NCBI GenBank assembly: GCA_023417065.1
Contig: JAEZGH010000102.1
Location: 1-10,492, forward strand
Length of the DNA: 10,492 nt
Origin: Bacteroidota bacterium
GTDB taxonomy: Bacteria; Bacteroidota; Bacteroidia; Cytophagales; Cyclobacteriaceae
Reading direction: 5' to 3'
Shown: piece by piece, positions 6,925 to 10,492 of the stretch
Position numbering within the stretch: position 1 is the first letter of the stretch
How the letters are laid out: each line of letters begins with the position of its first letter
Program-made: the position numbers and the translations under genes
The notes under the pieces: generated by a model
The model's database searches: none
What the model was told of the DNA's origin: nothing
Seen by the model: the letters and a program-made list of their open reading frames with translations, nothing else

Positions 6925-6948
6925 ATATCAGGCCCGCCGGACTTAAAA
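6920..6948 (-). promoter_or_regulatory. Candidate Bacteroidota-type promoter for the IF-2 N-like gene
   Basis: On the minus strand TATATTTG (6927-6920) is a perfect match to the -7 consensus TAnnTTTG of the Bacteroidota primary sigma factor. A TTTT (6948-6945), three of four bases of the -33 TTTG box, stands 17 bases upstream. The predicted transcript would start about 13 bases before the ATG at 6900. Confidence 0.45.
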
Positions 6949-6960
6949 AAACGCGATCCG

Positions 6961-7161
6961 TCAGATGGCTTTTACGACCCGGAACGGAAAAAGAAGTATT
7001 GCCCCCACAAGCCTGACCAGTGCTTCGAGTGTAAAACCGATAATCCGAAAAGGAAGGAGGATCAACCAGATGATCGGAAAGACCACGATCAACAGCAAGG
7101 CTACGGGCCAGCAAAGCACCAGGAGGATACACCAAAGCAATACGGCGATAAGCGTTCGCAT
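6961..7161 (-). CDS. Small multi-helix membrane protein (66 aa, or 74 aa from an upstream ATG)
   Basis: The protein is almost wholly hydrophobic: MRTLIAVLLWCILLVLCWPVALLLIVVFPIIWLILLPFRIIGFTLEALVRLVGAILLFPF. It would give two to three inner-membrane helices, with the positively charged end KAI after the last. Two starts are possible. The ATG at 7161 gives a 66-residue protein starting at the first helix. The ATG at 7185 adds eight residues (MCTNSFLL) and has AAAGGA ten bases upstream, but both that site and the ATG lie inside a perfect hairpin. Small proteins with LPFR repeats like LLPFRIIGF and LLFPFRVVKAI occur in this phylum, but I know no function. The stop at 6961 is 61 bases upstream of the IF-2 N-like start; the promoter of that gene lies in the gap. 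Confidence 0.7.
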   Translation of the reverse strand: MRTLIAVLLWCILLVLCWPVALLLIVVFPIIWLILLPFRIIGFTLEALVRLVGAILLFPFRVVKAI

Positions 7162-7167
7162 AAGCAA

Positions 7168-7201
7168 AAAGGAATTTGTACACATCGATACAAATTCCTT
7201 T
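7168..7201 (-). terminator. Perfect 13-bp hairpin with T tract; terminator or leader structure
   Basis: Positions 7168-7180 pair perfectly with 7189-7201 around the 8-base loop CACATCGA. On the minus strand the stem is followed by TTTTTGC. It lies about 100 bases after the serine-hydrolase stop and would make a plausible, though AT-rich (10 of 13 pairs), intrinsic terminator for that gene. It also contains the upstream ATG (7185) of the small membrane protein in its loop and the AAAGGA site in its stem. It could therefore act on translation of that gene. The sequence alone does not decide between the two. Confidence 0.55.
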
Positions 7202-7229
7202 CCAAACCAAATTTCCCTTGAAATGCTTA

Positions 7230-7272
7230 GCTATACGAGATAGCCATACCGCTCATGTTCATATGCGAACAT
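7230..7272. repeat. Two further short hairpins between serine hydrolase and membrane protein genes
   Basis: GCTAT (7230-7234) pairs with ATAGC (7240-7244), loop ACGAG. ATGTTC (7255-7260) pairs with GAACAT (7267-7272), loop ATATGC. With the 13-bp hairpin at 7168-7201 they make three consecutive stem-loops in about 105 bases of otherwise non-coding DNA. None has a T tract of its own. Confidence 0.4.
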
Positions 7273-7299
7273 CGCGCGTTACAGGAGTGTACACCTGCG

Positions 7300-8412
7300 T
7301 CAATGAGAAGGGTTGATGGCGCTCATCATCCTCTTCCAGAATTCCACATCAAATGAACCCTCTCCAATCTCCGGAAGGCCGGTATCTCCGCCCTGACGAA
7401 TAACAACGATATCAAGACCTGGAACGATGTATATGCGCTGATCGCGTTTGCCTTTGGCAAGCACTGCGTCTGACGGCAACGTGGAGGCTATAGGGCCTTC
7501 GTTAGTCACCTTCAATTCATCGTCATACCAGTCTTCTTTCCCATTCAACCACCACAGATAGCCATAAGCTTTTTGCATGGGCTGCGATGTGCTGAGCATA
7601 TCGGAGAAGTAGCCGTCGTCCTGAATCAGCTTCTGGTCGTTCCACGATCCCTTGTTGAGAATTAAGAGTCCGTAGCGCGCAATATCGCGGGCACTCGCGT
7701 GCAAATCGGTTCCATACCACGAATGCTGGTGCATACCTATTGGCTCGAACAATAACTTTTCAAAATTCCTTCCATACGATATATCGGTGGCTTTTTCTAT
7801 CACCTTGTGTAACTTATCAAACGCCGCGTGACAATAACGCCACGTTTCCCCCGGTGCGCTGATCCATTTCAATTCTTCATTAAGCCCCGACGTCATTGTC
7901 AGCAGATGCCTTATCGTAATATCGCCCTCAGTTGACGGCGACTGACTCCAGCCTTCTCCGAGGTAATCAGATACTTTGTCATCGAGTTTCAAGGTGCCGT
8001 CCTGCTGAAGAACTCCCACCACGAAAGCCATCAGACTTTTGGATACCGATTCAAGATCAGTTTCCGAATCTACGCTTCTGCCTTTCCAGTAATTTTCGGT
8101 AACAATTCTTCCTTTGTGCAGGATCATCAACGAGTAACTGCCGTGATCATGTGCAAACTGAATCGCGCTTGCAAAGTTGGCTGAGTCCCAGCCTACGACC
8201 GATGCATCTACGGTTTCCCATTCGTCACTTCCGGCGGGAGGAAAGTACATGGTAGTGATGTCAGGCGGTGGTGCCTGCGGATCATCACCGACTTCTATAT
8301 CTTCAACAACGTCTATTGGTTCGGGTTCCTCTTCATCATGACAAGCCGATGCCATGATACCAATCGCCAGCGCGGCGATCCAGAAATATTTAGTCGTCAT
8401 TCTCATATCCAT
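7300..8412 (-). CDS. Serine hydrolase lipoprotein, beta-lactamase class C / penicillin-binding-protein fold (370 aa)
   Basis: A cell-surface or periplasmic hydrolase of the beta-lactamase family (PF00144 type). The signal peptide ends in a lipobox, MASA-C24, and the cysteine is followed by HDEEEPEPIDVVEDIEV, an acidic stretch like the lipoprotein surface-export signal of Bacteroidota. The catalytic S122-x-x-K125 is present (SVSK). The second motif, usually Y-x-N, reads Y193-C-H195, so the Asn is replaced by His. Landmarks of the family follow: LLFEPIGM, SARDIARYGLLILNKGSW, and YIVPGLDIVVI near the end; the third motif is not a clear K-T-G or H-x-G, and the region reads GKRDQ (321-325). Substrate unknown; esterase or D-aminopeptidase roles are possible. 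The ATG at 8412 is preferred over a TTG codon at 8415; ATGs at 8406 and 8400 are alternatives. Confidence 0.9.
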   Translation of the reverse strand: MDMRMTTKYFWIAALAIGIMASACHDEEEPEPIDVVEDIEVGDDPQAPPPDITTMYFPPAGSDEWETVDASVVGWDSANFASAIQFAHDHGSYSLMILHKGRIVTENYWKGRSVDSETDLESVSKSLMAFVVGVLQQDGTLKLDDKVSDYLGEGWSQSPSTEGDITIRHLLTMTSGLNEELKWISAPGETWRYCHAAFDKLHKVIEKATDISYGRNFEKLLFEPIGMHQHSWYGTDLHASARDIARYGLLILNKGSWNDQKLIQDDGYFSDMLSTSQPMQKAYGYLWWLNGKEDWYDDELKVTNEGPIASTLPSDAVLAKGKRDQRIYIVPGLDIVVIRQGGDTGLPEIGEGSFDVEFWKRMMSAINPSH

Positions 8413-8415
8413 CAA

Positions 8416-8441
8416 GTTTCCCGGGAAGGAAACTAAACATA
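8416..8441 (-). promoter_or_regulatory. Candidate promoter and palindrome before the serine hydrolase
   Basis: On the minus strand TATGTTTA (8441-8434) matches seven of eight bases of TAnnTTTG. A TTTC lies about 21 bases upstream. Immediately downstream comes the perfect 10-base palindrome TTCCCGGGAA (8418-8427), with nested arms GTTTCC (8416-8421) and GGAAAC (8428-8433), placed a few bases before the ATG. This would leave a very short leader. The promoter call is weak; the palindrome is certain. Confidence 0.3.
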
Positions 8442-8553
8442 TGCCTGTGTATCAGGTACGTTGAAAAAGACATGAAGCGACTTTAACGCAGGATGAATTG
8501 CTTTTAAGTTGTGGAAGGGTGTTGAAAAATTTCCCGTTGACGACGAGACGGCA

Positions 8554-9753
8554 TTATTCGAGTGTAATGGAAATCCGGGCAGCCGCTGCGTTTGCCTTTT
8601 CGCGGGCGTCAGCGATCGTCGCACCTCTTGCCAGGCAGACACCCATCCTGCGTTCACCACGAACTTCAGGCTTTCCAAAGAGGCGTAGTTGTGTGTCAGG
8701 TTCTGCAAGTACATCAGAGAGGCCGGCGTAAGTAATCCTTGACGAATTACCGCTAACAAGGATTACCGACGACGCAGACGGACCGAATTGTCTGATGGAA
8801 GGTATCGGCAACCCGAGGACTGCACGCACATGCAAGGCAAATTCAGAGAGGTCTTGCGAGATCATCGTAACCATACCAGTATCGTGTGGCCGTGGCGATA
8901 CTTCACTGAAGAACACGTCATCGCCCTTGACAAAAAACTCGACACCGAAGATACCTCGGCCGCCAAGAGCATTTACGACCAGCGATGCCATCCCCTGTGC
9001 TTTCTCCAGTGCCATAGTGCTCATCGGATGCGGCTGCCACGATTCGCGATAGTCGCCTTTTTCCTGACGATGACCGATCGGTTCACAAAACGAAATTCCG
9101 CCGGGGTGACGAACGGTAAGCAATGTGATCTCATAATCAAATTCAACAAATCCCTCGACGATCACACTTCCCTTTCCTGTCCGGCCACCTTCCTGCGCAT
9201 ACGTCCATGCTGCTTCGATTTCTTCTTCAGTCTTAATGAGACTCTGACCTTTTCCGGAGGAACTCATAATCGGTTTGATAACACATGGCAAACCAATTTC
9301 AGCAATAGCATTAATCAGCTCGTCTATGGAATCAACAAAGCGATATGGCGATGTTCTGATACCGAGTTGTTCTGCAGCGAGCTTTCGTATACCCTGGCGG
9401 TTCATCGTAAGATGCGCGGCCTTTGCATTAGGGATCACGATAAAACCTTCTTGTTCAAGATCAAGTAGTGTCTCTGTAGCGATGGCTTCAACTTCTGGTA
9501 TGATGAGTTGAGGCTTTTCTTTTTCGACGACGGAACGAAGTGCATTCCCATCGAGCATGGATATCGTGTACGAACGATGAGCGACCTGCATAGCGGGGGC
9601 GTGATCATACCTGTCAACAGCAACCACTTCGACACCCAGCCGCTGAAATTCTATCGCCACTTCTTTTCCCAGCTCGCCTGAGCCAAGAAGCATAACTTTA
9701 AGTGCGGATGCTGATAATGGAGTACCAATCTGAGGCTGAAAACTCGTTTGCAT
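8554..9753 (-). CDS. purT: Formate-dependent phosphoribosylglycinamide formyltransferase PurT (399 aa)
   Basis: Third step of purine synthesis: makes formyl-GAR from GAR, formate and ATP through formyl phosphate, independently of the folate-using PurN. It is an ATP-grasp enzyme, and the sequence aligns with E. coli PurT from end to end (399 versus 392 aa). Visible are GAR-binding GSGELGKE (24-31), PEVEAIAT (86-93), ATP-binding K160 and SSSGKGQ (164-170), E200 in VIVEG, GHRQEKGDYRESWQP (227-241), the Mg ligands E272 and E284, and SPRPHDTG (286-293). All catalytic residues appear intact. The ATG at 9753 matches the E. coli start; an in-frame ATG at 9801 has GGGAG five bases upstream and would add 16 residues, so it cannot be excluded. 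Neighbours are not purine genes. Confidence 0.97.
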   Translation of the reverse strand: MQTSFQPQIGTPLSASALKVMLLGSGELGKEVAIEFQRLGVEVVAVDRYDHAPAMQVAHRSYTISMLDGNALRSVVEKEKPQLIIPEVEAIATETLLDLEQEGFIVIPNAKAAHLTMNRQGIRKLAAEQLGIRTSPYRFVDSIDELINAIAEIGLPCVIKPIMSSSGKGQSLIKTEEEIEAAWTYAQEGGRTGKGSVIVEGFVEFDYEITLLTVRHPGGISFCEPIGHRQEKGDYRESWQPHPMSTMALEKAQGMASLVVNALGGRGIFGVEFFVKGDDVFFSEVSPRPHDTGMVTMISQDLSEFALHVRAVLGLPIPSIRQFGPSASSVILVSGNSSRITYAGLSDVLAEPDTQLRLFGKPEVRGERRMGVCLARGATIADAREKANAAAARISITLE

Positions 9754-9888
9754 AATGAGCGTATTCTGATGGGCAAACTTAATTAAAAGCGGGTTTGCCA
9801 TGGAGGCTCCCGTTATGTTTTAGGAAAACTGGATTTTTAGGGTACTTTTGTCGCTTTTTCACGTTTGGGCGTGTGACCAGCCATGTAA

Positions 9889-9922
9889 TTTTTGGATTGT
9901 TTTTGTTAAAAAAATCCAAAAA
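9889..9922. repeat. Long AT-rich inverted repeat
   Basis: TTTTTGGATT (9889-9898) pairs perfectly with AATCCAAAAA (9913-9922). After one G-A mismatch four more T-A pairs follow, leaving the loop TGTT (9904-9907). There is no T tract after the stem on either strand, so a terminator is unlikely. The arms contain two inverted copies of TGGATT followed by T-rich sequence, and a third copy lies at 9830-9838. Confidence 0.6.
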
Positions 9923-9988
9923 ACTCAACCATCGGACTGACCTGGATATTTGAAGCCGCCTTTAGATCGTTGACTTAATTTAACAATA

Positions 9989-10011
9989 GGCCAAAACAGC
10001 CCAATTTGGCC
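9989..10011. repeat. Short inverted repeat GGCCAAA / TTTGGCC
   Basis: GGCCAAA (9989-9995) and TTTGGCC (10005-10011) form a perfect 7-bp stem around a 9-base loop. It lies about 65 bases upstream of the -7 box at 10075 and may be an operator or a chance repeat. Confidence 0.45.
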
Positions 10012-10074
10012 CATCCGAACGGGTATACAAAAAAACTTCGAATTAAAAAACATAACTTTAATTTATAAACGACG

Positions 10075-10082
10075 TATCTTTG
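10075..10082 (+). promoter_or_regulatory. Candidate -7 promoter box for the small exported gene
   Basis: TATCTTTG is a perfect match to the Bacteroidota -7 consensus TAnnTTTG. No clear TTTG -33 box stands 17-23 bases upstream. Transcription from here would give a leader of about 120 bases before the ATG at 10212, containing the hairpin AGACAC (10132-10137) with GTGTCT (10151-10156). Confidence 0.4.
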
Positions 10083-10211
10083 TATTGTACAGAATAGCAG
10101 AAATCGATTAGCACGACTATAGTACTAAAAAAGACACCTCTCCTCTCTATGTGTCTGAAATGAAGGAATCGTGACAAGCCTTCAAAGAGTTTTTAACAAA
10201 AAAACTATACG

Positions 10212-10433
10212 ATGAAACGTGTCATTCTAATGTTGGTCTTTGTCGCCGCTGTTGTGATTATGGGCACCGGGTTTATCACAGGAACACCGACTGCTCCCGT
10301 TGAAGAACCAAAAAAATCATGTCGTGGGTACGAAGTGATTGAAGCCAATAAAGGCATCGATTGCAACGGAGACACGATCCAGTTGGTCAGAAGGAATGGT
10401 TTCTTCGAAATCGCATCCAAAGAGACTGTATAG
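10212..10433 (+). CDS. Small exported or membrane-anchored hypothetical protein (73 aa)
   Basis: I do not recognise this protein. Residues 4-24 are hydrophobic (VILMLVFVAAVVIMGTGFITG) and act as a signal peptide or as a single N-terminal anchor; no lipobox is present. A short Pro/Glu stretch (PTAPVEEPKK) leads to a compact end with two cysteines, C37 and C51, in CRGYEVIEANKGIDCNG, which could form a disulphide outside the cytoplasm. No Shine-Dalgarno sequence is seen; the start is preceded by an A-rich AACAAAAAAACTATACG stretch, normal for this phylum. It is a single-gene unit: long AT-rich leader before it and an intrinsic terminator 35 bases after it. The opposite-strand frame covering it lacks any such support. 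Confidence 0.75.
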   Translation: MKRVILMLVFVAAVVIMGTGFITGTPTAPVEEPKKSCRGYEVIEANKGIDCNGDTIQLVRRNGFFEIASKETV

Positions 10434-10468
10434 AAGATATATAAGTCTATAGCGAGGCAATTAATCTC

Positions 10469-10492
10469 AAGACGACGCAAGTCGTCTTTTTT
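10469..10492 (+). terminator. Intrinsic terminator
   Basis: AAGACGAC (10469-10476) pairs perfectly with GTCGTCTT (10481-10488) around the tetraloop GCAA, a GNRA loop that stabilises the stem, and the stem runs into at least six T residues at the window end. It ends the transcript of the small exported gene. Confidence 0.9.

Larger units (their letters stand above)
9754..10211. other. AT-rich intergenic region with repeats between purT and a small exported gene
   Basis: About 460 bases without a supported gene between two divergently transcribed genes. It is clearly more AT-rich than the flanking coding DNA. It holds a 10-bp inverted repeat at 9889-9922, a 7-bp one at 9989-10011, a third at 10132-10156, several TGGATT(T) motifs and two TAnnTTTG boxes on the plus strand (9843-9850 and 10075-10082). 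I find no tRNA or recognised riboswitch here. If the purT start is at 9801, the region shrinks to 9802-10211. Confidence 0.6.

Noticed and set aside
7161..7272. CRISPR-like repeat cluster
   Set aside because: The stem-loops differ in sequence and spacing and there are no direct repeats, so this is not an array.
8788..9468. Plus-strand open frame of 226 codons opposite purT
   Set aside because: Entirely antisense to a fully conserved PurT; the translation resembles no known family and has no promoter or start context.
9843..9850. TACTTTTG on the plus strand as a promoter
   Set aside because: Perfect -7 match, but it has no -33 partner and is about 360 bases from the next plus-strand gene; kept only as a remark in the intergenic entry.

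Overview
The window looks like chromosomal DNA from a member of the Bacteroidota, probably a Cytophagales-type bacterium. The evidence is a DUF4421-type outer-membrane-like protein, a surface lipoprotein with an acidic stretch after its lipid-bearing cysteine, many Rcp1-like single-domain response regulators, near absence of Shine-Dalgarno sites, and a few -7 boxes of the TAnnTTTG type known from this phylum. No transposase, phage gene, integrase, tRNA, rRNA or CRISPR array is visible. Coding is dense, with 14 genes supported, 11 of them on the minus strand.

Layout. (1) 1-1835: a small plus-strand hypothetical (possibly cut by the window edge) converges on three consecutive minus-strand response regulators consisting of a receiver domain only; no histidine kinase or output domain is present. 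(2) 1887-4856: a DUF4421-like exported protein, then, behind a clear intrinsic terminator, a compact minus-strand unit: small exported acidic protein, membrane-anchored SDR oxidoreductase, small exported PepSY-like protein. (3) 5033-6900: a plus-strand secreted FKBP-type prolyl isomerase meets tail to tail an 82-residue hypothetical; upstream of that lies a 270-residue protein that looks like the N-terminal half of a Bacteroidota initiation factor IF-2 without the GTPase. (4) 6961-9753: a tiny multi-helix membrane protein whose start region lies in a perfect 13-bp hairpin, a serine-hydrolase lipoprotein and purT (formate-dependent GAR transformylase, purine synthesis). (5) 9754-10492: about 460 bases of AT-rich non-coding DNA with several inverted repeats and a -7 box, a small exported protein and a strong intrinsic terminator at the window end.

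The genes do not form one pathway. The likeliest functional groupings are the receiver-domain cluster (signal relay to kinases elsewhere) and the SDR unit (envelope-linked redox function, substrate unknown). The items most worth a second look are the stand-alone IF-2 N-terminal-like protein, the hairpin enclosing the start of the small membrane protein, the SDR operon with its two small exported partners, and the repeat-rich regulatory region before the last gene. I see no clearly new multi-gene defence or metabolic system.
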